DNA of 64,000 bases from Spirosoma sp. KCTC 42546 (lineage in GTDB: Bacteria > Bacteroidota > Bacteroidia > Cytophagales > Spirosomataceae): NCBI RefSeq assembly GCF_006965485.1, contig NZ_CP041360.1:2976001-3040000 (forward strand), read 5' to 3'. The position numbers and the translations under genes were made by a program. A model generated the notes under the pieces. The model was not told the origin of the DNA and did no database searches. It worked only from the letters and a program-made list of their open reading frames with translations. Positions 1 through 9,280 of this stretch are shown one piece after another; within the stretch, counting starts at the first letter, position 1; every line of letters begins with the position of its first letter.

Positions 1-283
1 CGCCTATGGATTTGCACCGGGTAGTCCGTCATCGGTCGATTTTACAGTAGACGGCCAGACAGCGGCCAGTTTTCGGGAGCTGGTCCTGAAAGAGCGGGCT
101 TACGAATTCATCGCAGAAGGGAAACGCTGGTATGATCTTATTCGTAGCGGAACCGTCAAACAGGTCATTAAAGCGGCTAAAGGCATCGACATTTCGAATA
201 CGGTTCTGCTGATGCCGATTCCAAAACAGGAAATCGATAATAATCCGGATATTGCCCCGGAAGACCAGAATCCAGGCTACTAA
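1..283 (+). CDS. SusD/RagB family lipoprotein, C-terminal fragment
   Basis: This is the last 93 residues of an outer-membrane SusD-like glycan-binding lipoprotein whose start lies left of the window. The reading frame starts at base 2. The motif [20 protein letters not shown], followed by a segment ending in [11 protein letters not shown] and a C-terminal NPGY, is the classic SusD C-terminus. A SusC partner should lie just outside the window. The sulfatase gene that follows begins 28 bases downstream, so this fragment probably belongs to the same polysaccharide-utilization locus as the sulfatases. Confidence 0.9.
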   Translation, partial: AYGFAPGSPSSVDFTVDGQTAASFRELVLKERAYEFIAEGKRWYDLIRSGTVKQVIKAAKGIDISNTVLLMPIPKQEIDNNPDIAPEDQNPGY

Positions 284-311
284 ACACTACACATTTTACT
301 TATTTCAACGC

Positions 312-1730
312 ATGATAAATCGTCTTAATACCCGTTTTTGGGGAAGCCTTCTCCTGGTACTTTCGGGCTTTCCGGTTCTGGTTCAAGCGCAGAAAGCACC
401 TAATATTATTGTTATTCTGGCCGATGATCTTGGGTATGGTGATCTGGGATGCTACGGCCACCCAACTATTTCAACGCCTAACCTGGATCAAATGGCTACT
501 GAAGGTATGCGCTTCACCGAGTTTTATTCAGGAGCAGCCGTTTGTACACCCAGTCGAGCCGCTTTGCTCACGGGCCGACTTCCGGCTCGCACGGGTGTGT
601 ATGGAAAAGGCGATGTGTTTCGGCAGAATTCGGCCAGCGGTTTGCCACTGAGCGAAGTGACAATAGCCGAGATGCTCAAGACGAAAGGCTATGCAACCGG
701 ATTGATCGGCAAGTGGCACTTAGGCCATCTAAAGGAATTCTTGCCGACTAGACAGGGCTTCGATTACTGGTTTGGAACGCCCTACTCCAATGATATGGGG
801 AAAGTCTTTACCACGCGCAAAGAGGGCGTCTATGGTATACCGCCGGGTCCTCGTGCAAACGCTCCGGCTTTACCTTTGTATAAGAATGAAACCATTATTG
901 AAGAAGAACCTGATCAGCATTTTCTGACCAAACGGTATACCGACGAAGTCATTCAGTTTATCAAACGGAGCAAAGACAAGCCGTTTCTGATGTATTACGC
1001 CAGTAACTTTCCACATACGCCCCTGTATGCCTCGCCTGATTTCGAAGGGAAAAGCCCACGAGGTTTGTATGGTGATGTTGTGGCGGAGTTAGACTGGAGT
1101 GTGGGGCAAATCCTGAAAACGCTGAAACAACTTAAATTAGATCAGAACACGCTGGTTGTGTTCACCAGCGACAATGGCCCCTGGTTGCCCCAAAAAGATC
1201 ATGGTGGCTCGGCGGGGCTGCTCTTTGAAGGTAAAAATTCAACCTACGAAGGAGGCATGCGCGTTCCGGCTATTGCCTGGTGGCCCGGCAAAATTAAAGC
1301 CAACGTGACCACTACCGCCTTAATGAGCAATATGGATTTGCTTCCAACGATTGCTACGTTCGCAAAAGCAAGTTTACCCAAAGACCGAGTACTCGATGGC
1401 ATTGATCAATCGGGCGTATTGTTCGGCCAGAAGGAAAAAGCCAGAGAATTAATACCTTATTACATTAATGAGCAAGTTTATGCCATTCGTAAAGGCGCCT
1501 GGAAAGCCCATTTTATGACCCACCCGTCCTATTCGCCAGTGGCCCCGGAAATTCACACAACCCCGTTGCTCTACAATATTGATAATGATCCCAGCGAAAA
1601 ATACGACCTGGCAAAAGACCATCCTGATATTGTGGCAGAGTTAACGAAAGAATACGAGAAACAGAAGGCTGCTTTTGTGCTGCCACCTTCAGAAATCGAA
1701 AAGGTGCTGCCCAGCCCAGAAAAGCAATAG
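312..1730 (+). CDS. Exported sulfatase (type I, formylglycine-dependent)
   Basis: This enzyme hydrolyses sulfate esters, probably on a sulfated glycan or glycoside, in the periplasm. About 25 N-terminal residues form a signal peptide ending near VQA. The metal site begins with [15 protein letters not shown]. The formylglycine motif is [12 protein letters not shown], and the second metal-binding strand is [10 protein letters not shown]. Length (472 aa) fits an arylsulfatase A/GALNS-like protein. An in-frame ATG at 252 exists but lies inside the susD tail, and the signal peptide starts at 312, so 312 is chosen. The FGE-like gene at 3686 is the likely maturase. The natural substrate cannot be read from the sequence. 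Confidence 0.93.
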   Translation: MINRLNTRFWGSLLLVLSGFPVLVQAQKAPNIIVILADDLGYGDLGCYGHPTISTPNLDQMATEGMRFTEFYSGAAVCTPSRAALLTGRLPARTGVYGKGDVFRQNSASGLPLSEVTIAEMLKTKGYATGLIGKWHLGHLKEFLPTRQGFDYWFGTPYSNDMGKVFTTRKEGVYGIPPGPRANAPALPLYKNETIIEEEPDQHFLTKRYTDEVIQFIKRSKDKPFLMYYASNFPHTPLYASPDFEGKSPRGLYGDVVAELDWSVGQILKTLKQLKLDQNTLVVFTSDNGPWLPQKDHGGSAGLLFEGKNSTYEGGMRVPAIAWWPGKIKANVTTTALMSNMDLLPTIATFAKASLPKDRVLDGIDQSGVLFGQKEKARELIPYYINEQVYAIRKGAWKAHFMTHPSYSPVAPEIHTTPLLYNIDNDPSEKYDLAKDHPDIVAELTKEYEKQKAAFVLPPSEIEKVLPSPEKQ

Positions 1731-1892
1731 ATACCCCGTGCTGTTGCCCAGCGAATTGGGTATTTGCCGAGTGCGGAAGTGAAGATGAAGACGTGAGTCG
1801 CGCTGAAATGTGTTCAGCTAATCAGGCGTTCCAGAAAGTAAAAGCAGAGATAAGCGTGCTTATTTATTCGTAAAGAACGTAAAGCAATGGAC

Positions 1893-1900
1893 TAACTTTG
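1893..1900 (+). promoter_or_regulatory. Bacteroidota -7 box upstream of second sulfatase
   Basis: TAACTTTG matches the Bacteroidota -7 consensus TAnnTTTG exactly and lies 57 bases before the chosen start at 1957. No clear -33 TTTG was found. It implies that the second sulfatase can be transcribed separately from the first. Confidence 0.4.
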
Positions 1901-1956
1901 CGTTCGCTGCATATTCCTTTGCACCCTTTGCCAGTTCGCTGATGCGGTTTAAACAC

Positions 1957-3525
1957 ATGAAAAAAAAATTCGTCTATTCCATTACTGGATTATTGCTGGG
2001 CCTGGCTTTGCTGGCTATGATTGGTCATGGTACTAAAAAAGAGGAAGTTGCCCCACCAGCCAAACCTAACATTATTTTCATTATTTCGGACGATCATACC
2101 TCCCAGGCCATTAGTGCCTATGGAAGTAAATTGGCTAAAACACCCAACATTGACCGAATAGCTCGCGAAGGCGCCATTCTTTATAACAATGTGGTAGCCA
2201 ATTCCATCTGCGGGCCTAGCCGGGCTACGTTGCTGACAGGTCAGTTTTCGCACCGGAATGACTATAAATTCAATGAGAAGGTGTTTGATATCAATCAGCC
2301 CGTTTTTACGGAGGAGCTGCAAAAAAATGGCTACCAGACCGCCTGGGTTGGCAAAATGCACCTGGGGAGTCTGCCACATGGCTTCGATTATCTGAACATA
2401 CTGCCGGGACATGGTAGTTATTACAATTCCGATTTTGTCGACTCCAATAATAAGACAACCCGACGCATGGGCTATGTTACCGACGTGGTAACGAGCTTAT
2501 CCACCGACTGGCTTGATCACCGGGATGCCTCAAAGCCATTCTTTCTGGTCGTGGGTCATAAGGCGACGCATCGGGAATGGTTACCAGCCATCGAAGATCT
2601 GGGCGCTTATGATAACGTCACCTTTCCGCTACCCGCTACGTTTTATGACAAATACGAAGGACGTACGGCGGCACAAAAGCAGGACATGAGTATTGATAAG
2701 ACCATGATCCTGAAGAATGATTTAAAGGTACATGCCGATTATGACGCCAAAGGGGCCATGGCTTCCTATAATCGGTTTACCGCCGAGCAGAAAAAGCCAT
2801 TTTACGAATATTACGAAAACAAAATCAGTAAAGAGTTTGATGAAAAGAAGCTCAGCGGCAAGGCGTTAGTCGAATGGAAATACCAGCGCTACATGAAAGA
2901 TTACCTGTCGGTGGCAAATTCATTGGATCGAAACATTGGTAAGTTGCTCGATTACCTGGATAAAAGCGGACTGGCGAAAAACACGATTGTCGTTTATACG
3001 TCGGATCAGGGATTTTATCTGGGCGAACACGGTTGGTTCGATAAGCGGTGGATCTACGAAGAATCGTTGAAAACTCCCTTTGTTATTCGGTATCCAGGCG
3101 TCATCAAACCGGGTAGCCAGGTACGGCAGGTGGTTTCCAATGTCGACTGGGCACCCACGCTACTCAATTTAACCGGCACCGCTATCCCAGACTATATTCA
3201 GGGCGAATCGTTTCTGCCCTTGCTGAAAGGCTCAACGAAAGGCTGGCGCGATCAGGCCTATTACCATTATTACGAATACCCGCAACCACACCACGTAGCT
3301 CCCCATTTTGGATTACGAACCGATCGTTACACCCTGGCTCGTTTTTACGGGCCCGATGATTTCTGGGAGTTGTATGACATCCAGAAAGACCCGCAGAATT
3401 TAAAGAACCTCTATGGCGCGAAGGGGTACGAAGCCATAACAGCCTCGCTGAAAACGAAGCTGAAAGAGCAGATCGTGAAATACAAAGACGATGAAGCACT
3501 GAAGCTGTTTGAGAGTAAGCTTTGA
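1957..3525 (+). CDS. Exported sulfatase (type I, formylglycine-dependent)
   Basis: This is a second exported sulfatase, about 522 aa. A basic MKKK start is followed by a hydrophobic stretch, which acts as a signal peptide or membrane anchor without a lipobox cysteine. The first metal site is FIISDDHTSQ, the formylglycine motif is CGPSRATLLTGQ, and the later site is VVYTSDQGFYLGEHGWFDKR, as in iduronate-2-sulfatase and choline-sulfatase-like members. An upstream ATG at 1942 adds only five residues; 1957 places the lysines at the usual signal-peptide position. It shares little with the first sulfatase outside the catalytic motifs, so the two probably act on different sulfate positions. Confidence 0.92.
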   Translation: MKKKFVYSITGLLLGLALLAMIGHGTKKEEVAPPAKPNIIFIISDDHTSQAISAYGSKLAKTPNIDRIAREGAILYNNVVANSICGPSRATLLTGQFSHRNDYKFNEKVFDINQPVFTEELQKNGYQTAWVGKMHLGSLPHGFDYLNILPGHGSYYNSDFVDSNNKTTRRMGYVTDVVTSLSTDWLDHRDASKPFFLVVGHKATHREWLPAIEDLGAYDNVTFPLPATFYDKYEGRTAAQKQDMSIDKTMILKNDLKVHADYDAKGAMASYNRFTAEQKKPFYEYYENKISKEFDEKKLSGKALVEWKYQRYMKDYLSVANSLDRNIGKLLDYLDKSGLAKNTIVVYTSDQGFYLGEHGWFDKRWIYEESLKTPFVIRYPGVIKPGSQVRQVVSNVDWAPTLLNLTGTAIPDYIQGESFLPLLKGSTKGWRDQAYYHYYEYPQPHHVAPHFGLRTDRYTLARFYGPDDFWELYDIQKDPQNLKNLYGAKGYEAITASLKTKLKEQIVKYKDDEALKLFESKL

Positions 3526-3547
3526 TAAGCGGAGTTTTTTATCTCGT

Positions 3548-3621
3548 TTTTTTGTCATGGCTCCGGCCACCCGGCTCGACGCAAGGAGAGATCTCAAGCT
3601 GGCCGGAGCCATGACAAAAAA
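3548..3621. repeat. Hairpin repeat with 22-bp arms
   Basis: The arms at 3548-3569 and 3600-3621 are perfect inverted copies built on GTCATGGCTCCGGCCA, flanked by T and A runs. The 30-base loop contains CGACGCAAGGAGAGATCTCA, close to the arm sequence of the hairpin at 8016-8108. It lies 22 bases after the sulfatase stop codon and could act as a terminator. Confidence 0.75.
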
Positions 3622-3685
3622 CTGAAAAGATCACTTTCTAGCTGTTAAACGTGGTAAGTGTTTAGCCGCTAATTGAATAACTGAT

Positions 3686-4765
3686 ATGTGTGGGAAATAT
3701 GTTATAGCTGTTTTAGTAGGATTTACACTTCTAGCCGGATGCAATTCAACGGATCAGGCATCGAAAGAACAGGCTGCAGCCGACTCTGCGGCAGCCTGCA
3801 TTGCAAAAGGCATGCCGTCTCGGTCGGCCGCTATTCGAAATGCAGCCACTGGTACCGGATCGGGAGCAGGTAGTACGGCCGGGATGGTGTTGATTCCGGG
3901 CGGTACGTTCTTGATGGGAGCCGATGAATTTCCGGATGCACGGCCGGTTCACTCGGTTACTGTAAAAGGTTTCTGGATGGACGAGCATGAAGTCACCAAT
4001 GCCGAGTTTGCCAAATTTGTCGCGGCAACAGGCTACAGAACCATCGCCGAACGCCCGCTGAATCCGAGTGACTATCCGGGTGTTCCGGCTGAGCAACTCG
4101 TACCAGGATCGGCTGTTTTTACGCCACCTGCTCAGAAAGTATCGCTGGAAAATCCGTTACGCTGGTGGGAATATGTAAAAGGCGCAAGCTGGCAGCATCC
4201 TAAAGGCCCAAACAGTTCTGTAAAAGGCCATGAGAACGAGCCCGTTATTCATGTAAGTTACGACGACGCCCTTGCCTACGCGAAATGGGCCGGGAAACGC
4301 CTGCCCACCGAAGCCGAATGGGAATTTGCCGCCCAGGGTGGCAAAGGCAACCACACCTACTATTGGGGCGATGAGTTAAAGCCTACCGGCAAATGGGTCG
4401 CTAACATCTATCAGGGCAGTTTCCCCGATCATAACACGACCGAAGATGGCTTTGTGGGTGTTGCGCCCGTGAAATCTTTCCCGGCTAATCCCTATGGTTT
4501 ATACGACATGGATGGCAATGTGTGGGAATGGTGCCAGGATTTTTACCGGCCTGACTACTACACAAAATTGGTTAAAAATGACCCGCAAGGCCCATCGGAC
4601 AGCTACGATCCCGACGAACCCGGTGCCGTGAAGCGTGTGCAACGGGGCGGCTCGTTCCTGTGTAGCGATGAGTATTGCATTCGTTATAAGGCAGGTAGTC
4701 GGGGTAAAGGCGAGGTAAGCAGCGGGAGTAATAATCTTGGGTTTCGCTGCGTGCGGGATAAGTAA
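3686..4765 (+). CDS. Formylglycine-generating enzyme family lipoprotein (sulfatase maturase)
   Basis: This SUMF1/FGE-family protein is predicted to oxidise the sulfatase motif cysteine to formylglycine. A lipobox (LLAGC, Cys19) indicates export and lipidation. The FGE-sulfatase domain starts near GMVLIPGGTFLMG at about residue 66 and contains DEHEVTNAEF, AGKRLPTEAEWEFAA and MDGNVWEWCQDFY. The C-terminal RGGSFLCSDEYCIRY keeps both catalytic cysteines in C-x4-C spacing (Cys326, Cys331). Many FGE-domain proteins lack them, so this one is probably an active maturase. It follows two sulfatases with CxPSR motifs. Residues 43-47 read MPSRS, resembling the substrate motif without its cysteine. Confidence 0.9.
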   Translation: MCGKYVIAVLVGFTLLAGCNSTDQASKEQAAADSAAACIAKGMPSRSAAIRNAATGTGSGAGSTAGMVLIPGGTFLMGADEFPDARPVHSVTVKGFWMDEHEVTNAEFAKFVAATGYRTIAERPLNPSDYPGVPAEQLVPGSAVFTPPAQKVSLENPLRWWEYVKGASWQHPKGPNSSVKGHENEPVIHVSYDDALAYAKWAGKRLPTEAEWEFAAQGGKGNHTYYWGDELKPTGKWVANIYQGSFPDHNTTEDGFVGVAPVKSFPANPYGLYDMDGNVWEWCQDFYRPDYYTKLVKNDPQGPSDSYDPDEPGAVKRVQRGGSFLCSDEYCIRYKAGSRGKGEVSSGSNNLGFRCVRDK

Positions 4766-4772
4766 AAGAATG

Positions 4773-4842
4773 GAACGCGGATCTGTATGATCATTATGAT
4801 TTTTATCCGTGTAAATCATAATGATCATACAGATCTGCGTTC
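4773..4842. repeat. Hairpin repeat, GAACGC-GAT-ATGATCAT family (copy 1)
   Basis: Arms of 30 bases at 4773-4802 and 4813-4842 pair with a single mismatch around a 10-base loop. Ends read GAACGCGG and TGCGTTC, and the middle contains TATGATCATTATGAT. Related elements lie at 13940, 21249 and 33557. It sits seven bases after the FGE stop codon and may end that transcript. Confidence 0.8.
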
Positions 4843-4874
4843 TATCACTCCCCCAGAATCCCGCTAAAATTTAG

Positions 4875-4882
4875 TATCTTTG
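4875..4882 (+). promoter_or_regulatory. Bacteroidota -7 box for the ABC-F gene
   Basis: TATCTTTG is a perfect TAnnTTTG match 36 bases before the ATG at 4911. The -33 element is not clear. Confidence 0.5.
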
Positions 4883-4895
4883 CAGTTCAATCTGA

Positions 4896-6542
<1,647 letters not shown>

Positions 6543-6561
6543 GGCATAAACTAACAATTCA

Positions 6562-6610
6562 GAAAATGGGTAATCCGGCAAAATTTGCCAGATTACCCAT
6601 TTTCTTTTTA
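6562..6610 (+). terminator. Intrinsic terminator after the ABC-F gene
   Basis: GAAAATGGGTAATC (6562-6575) and its exact reverse complement (6591-6604) form a 14-bp stem that can extend inward through GGCAAA/TTTGCC. A T-rich tract follows. An ATG at 6566 lies within this hairpin, which argues against using it as the start of the next gene. Confidence 0.88.
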
Positions 6611-6664
6611 GCCACTGAGGTGCGTTTGGTAGTTATACCCTACAAAGCTACCAGTCATTACTCT

Positions 6665-8014
6665 ATGCAGTCGTTTGATCTTGTTGTTATTGGTACGGGC
6701 TCGGCCGGAAAAACAGTTGCGGAAGCCGCTCGTCAGGCGGGTAAAACCGTGGCCATCATTGATAAATTACCCTTTGGCGGCACGTGCTCGCAGCGGGGAT
6801 GTGATCCTAAAAAAGTACTGGTGGGAGCCGCCGAAATCATTGCCCGGTCGGAGCAACTGGTTGGCAAAGGGGTTCAGGGCAAGGCGTCTATCAACTGGCT
6901 TGACCTCATTCAATTCAAAAAAACATTCGTAGAATCTATACCGGAGCGAACAGAAAAGCAATTTGCTGATGAGGGGATTGTCATCTTTCATGGAGCGGCT
7001 ACCTTCGTATCTGAAAACACGGTTCGTGTTGATGATCATGTCCTACAAGCGAAGCACATTGTCATTGCTACCGGTCAGCGACCAAAACCACTTGGTATTC
7101 CTGGGGAAGAATTACTGACCGATAGTACCGGTTTTATGGAACTTGCTGATCTTCCAGAAGAAATCGTCATGATTGGGGGAGGCTACATTGCTTTTGAATT
7201 TGCGCATGTAGCGGCTCGTGCCGGATCAAACGTAACGATTCTTCACCAGGGTAAACGGCCATTGGAAGGATTCGACGCTGATTTAGTTAAGCTGTTGGTG
7301 AAGGCAATGGAAGCAGTTGGAATTAAGATTGAACTGGAAGCCAGTGTAACTGAGGTAAAAGGCGATGCGGGTAAGCTTACCGTAGCCTATAAGCAAAAGG
7401 GGAAAGTTCACGCTGTTTCAACCCAATTGGTTGTTCATGGAGCTGGTCGGGTTGCCGATGTGGCCGAATTGGCATTAGAAAAGGCTGGCGTTGAGGTGAA
7501 TGAAAAAGGGGTAACCGTCAATGAATTCCTGCAAAGCGTGTCGAATCCGGCCGTTTACGTTTGCGGAGATGCATCTGACAAAGGACTGCCACTTACGCCA
7601 CTGGCTTCCTATGAAGGCAAGATTGTGGCGGAAAATATCCTGAATGGAAATAAGCAAACCTATACAAATGACCCGGTTCCATCGGCTGTTTTTACCATAC
7701 CAACGTTGGCGTCTGTTGGCTTAACGGAAGAACAGGCAAAGGAACAGGGTCGAAACGTAAAGGTGACCTTTCAGGAAACGACGGATTGGTATAACAGCCG
7801 ACGTATTAACGAGCAATTCACAGGCTTCAAAACGCTGGTCGATGCTGAAACCGATCAGATTCTGGGAGCGCATCTACTGGGTTCCGGTAGCGATGAACTC
7901 ATCAACCTGTTCACGCTGGCGATGAAACATGGTATCTCGGCAAGAGAGCTGGGAAAAACGTTGTTTGCGTATCCCACACATGGATCGGATTTGAGTTCGA
8001 TGCTGCCGGAGTAG
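6665..8014 (+). CDS. FAD/NAD(P)-dependent disulfide-oxidoreductase-like protein
   Basis: This class I pyridine-nucleotide disulfide oxidoreductase-like protein has 449 aa. FAD binding is shown by VVIGTGSAG at residues 7-15. The redox-active pair lies in FGGTCSQRGCDPKK (Cys41 and Cys46, C-x4-C). The NAD(P) site is MIGGGYIAFEF, the second FAD motif is VYVCGDASD, and a dimerization domain follows. The C-terminus reads YPTHGSDLSSML where glutathione and lipoamide reductases have HPTxSE, so the usual His-Glu acid/base pair is altered. Mercuric reductase-like or thiol-reductase roles are possible, and the substrate is unknown. Start 6665 matches the family N-terminus. Confidence 0.88.
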   Translation: MQSFDLVVIGTGSAGKTVAEAARQAGKTVAIIDKLPFGGTCSQRGCDPKKVLVGAAEIIARSEQLVGKGVQGKASINWLDLIQFKKTFVESIPERTEKQFADEGIVIFHGAATFVSENTVRVDDHVLQAKHIVIATGQRPKPLGIPGEELLTDSTGFMELADLPEEIVMIGGGYIAFEFAHVAARAGSNVTILHQGKRPLEGFDADLVKLLVKAMEAVGIKIELEASVTEVKGDAGKLTVAYKQKGKVHAVSTQLVVHGAGRVADVAELALEKAGVEVNEKGVTVNEFLQSVSNPAVYVCGDASDKGLPLTPLASYEGKIVAENILNGNKQTYTNDPVPSAVFTIPTLASVGLTEEQAKEQGRNVKVTFQETTDWYNSRRINEQFTGFKTLVDAETDQILGAHLLGSGSDELINLFTLAMKHGISARELGKTLFAYPTHGSDLSSMLPE

Positions 8015-8015
8015 T

Positions 8016-8108
8016 ATGCTGTTTTTTGTCATTCCGACGCAAGGAGGAATCTCAAATTCGCCTGGTGCTAGAGATTCCTCCTTGCGTCGGAATGACAAAA
8101 AACAGCAT
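8016..8108. repeat. Perfect 38-bp-arm hairpin repeat
   Basis: The arms at 8016-8053 and 8071-8108 are exact inverted copies around a 17-base loop. The arm contains GTCATTCCGACGCAAGGAGG, a sequence also echoed in the loop of the 3548-3621 element. It lies just after the oxidoreductase stop codon, before a gene on the opposite strand. It may serve as a two-way terminator or be a REP-like mobile hairpin; no transposase is nearby. Confidence 0.85.
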
Positions 8109-8198
8109 CTGTAATTTTAAAATAATGCGAACTATAGCGCTTAATTGGCTCATAGTCAGAAATAAGACCCTATAGCTCGTGTTAAAATAGGCTCTATT

Positions 8199-8957
8199 CT
8201 ACAACACTTCCGTCTTACCCGTCTTATACGGTGCCAGTTGCACTGAGTCGGCGGGGAGTTCGGTGATCAGGTAGTCGATTTGGCTCAGGTCGGCCACTTT
8301 CATGCGCATGACGCTGTTCATCTTTTCGGAAATGGCCAGGATCACGATCTTCTCCGCAGCCCGAATCATAGTCTTTTTGGCCTGAACCGTTTCCCAATCC
8401 GAATCGGTCAGCCCTTCTTTCGCGTCGATGGCGTTGGTGCCCATGATGCATAGATCAACGCGCAGTTCCGATAGGCGCTGGTACACTTCGCCCCCCACAC
8501 TCATCTGGCTATAGCGGGAAATCTGCCCGCCAATCATGATGATTTCCAGATTGGGTTTGTCCAGTAACTCAACGGCTGTCAGGGGGTTAACCGTAATGAA
8601 GGTCGCCTTCAATTCCGTCGGAATCATTTTAATGAACTCCCGAATGGTAGTACCTCCACCCATAAGAATGAGCATCCCATCCTTCAGCAGGGTCAGTGCT
8701 TTCTCGCCAATGATCCGTTTGCTCTGATGGGCATACGTTTCCTGCAACTGCGACGAATGGTGGTAGGCCTTCGACATAGCTCCCCCGCGAATTTTTATCA
8801 GCTTCCCTTCGTCGGCCAGGTCATTTATATCGCGTCGAACGGTGTCTTCAGATACGTTTAGCGTAATAGCCAAATCGGTCAGGTTGATTCGCGTATGAAG
8901 GTTTAATTGGTTGATAATTAAATCTTTACGCTCGTCTTTTAAGAAGGCAATTGACAT
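8199..8957 (-). CDS. DeoR/GlpR family transcriptional regulator
   Basis: This DNA-binding regulator has an N-terminal DeoR helix-turn-helix (LAITLNVSEDTVRRDINDLA) and a C-terminal sugar-phosphate-binding DeoRC domain with GGGTT and GTNAID. DeoR proteins usually sense phosphorylated sugars. The 252-aa form starting MSIAFLKDERKDLI is preferred; an ATG ten codons upstream (8987) is possible. It is divergent from the susC gene at 9281, with about 320 bases between, so it is a fair candidate to control the SusCD-GH20-GH29 genes. That link is inference. Confidence 0.9.
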   Translation of the reverse strand: MSIAFLKDERKDLIINQLNLHTRINLTDLAITLNVSEDTVRRDINDLADEGKLIKIRGGAMSKAYHHSSQLQETYAHQSKRIIGEKALTLLKDGMLILMGGGTTIREFIKMIPTELKATFITVNPLTAVELLDKPNLEIIMIGGQISRYSQMSVGGEVYQRLSELRVDLCIMGTNAIDAKEGLTDSDWETVQAKKTMIRAAEKIVILAISEKMNSVMRMKVADLSQIDYLITELPADSVQLAPYKTGKTEVL

Positions 8958-9280
8958 GAGAGAATGGTCCGTTCGGTTACTAAACATAAAAGCAAAATAA
9001 AGGTAAAATCTTACCTATCAGAAATCGGGCCCTGCTGACCATACACGAATGAGTTAGTGGCTTTCGGAATACACTTTGCATAATTCTCATATATGCCGTA
9101 TAAACAGGATGAAAAAAATATTATTTGCATATAAAACCCACATTTTTGCCTGTTAAAAGAAATATTGTTTGCAAAATTGCAACATCGACCGCTATATTGC
9201 GCAAGAATTGCATTAAAAGATTGCAAAATTTGCAAAGTGGACTGATGAGTAATCTTAACTTAACTAATCAATCATAACTT
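8958..9280. promoter_or_regulatory. Divergent AT-rich control region between deoR-like gene and susC
   Basis: About 320 bases without a gene. It is much more AT-rich than its surroundings and repeats TTTGC/TTGCAA motifs (TTATTTGCATA, ATTGTTTGCAAAATTGCAA, GATTGCAAAATTTGCAAAG). These could hold promoters for both flanking genes and an operator for the DeoR-type regulator. No perfect TAnnTTTG box was found upstream of susC. No RNA gene was recognised. Confidence 0.45.

Noticed and set aside
6566..6664. Longer N-terminus for the oxidoreductase
   Set aside because: The upstream ATG lies in the terminator hairpin and the added residues do not belong to the family fold.
8016..8108. Terminal inverted repeats of an insertion sequence
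   Set aside because: The arms are only 17 bases apart and no transposase gene is present.
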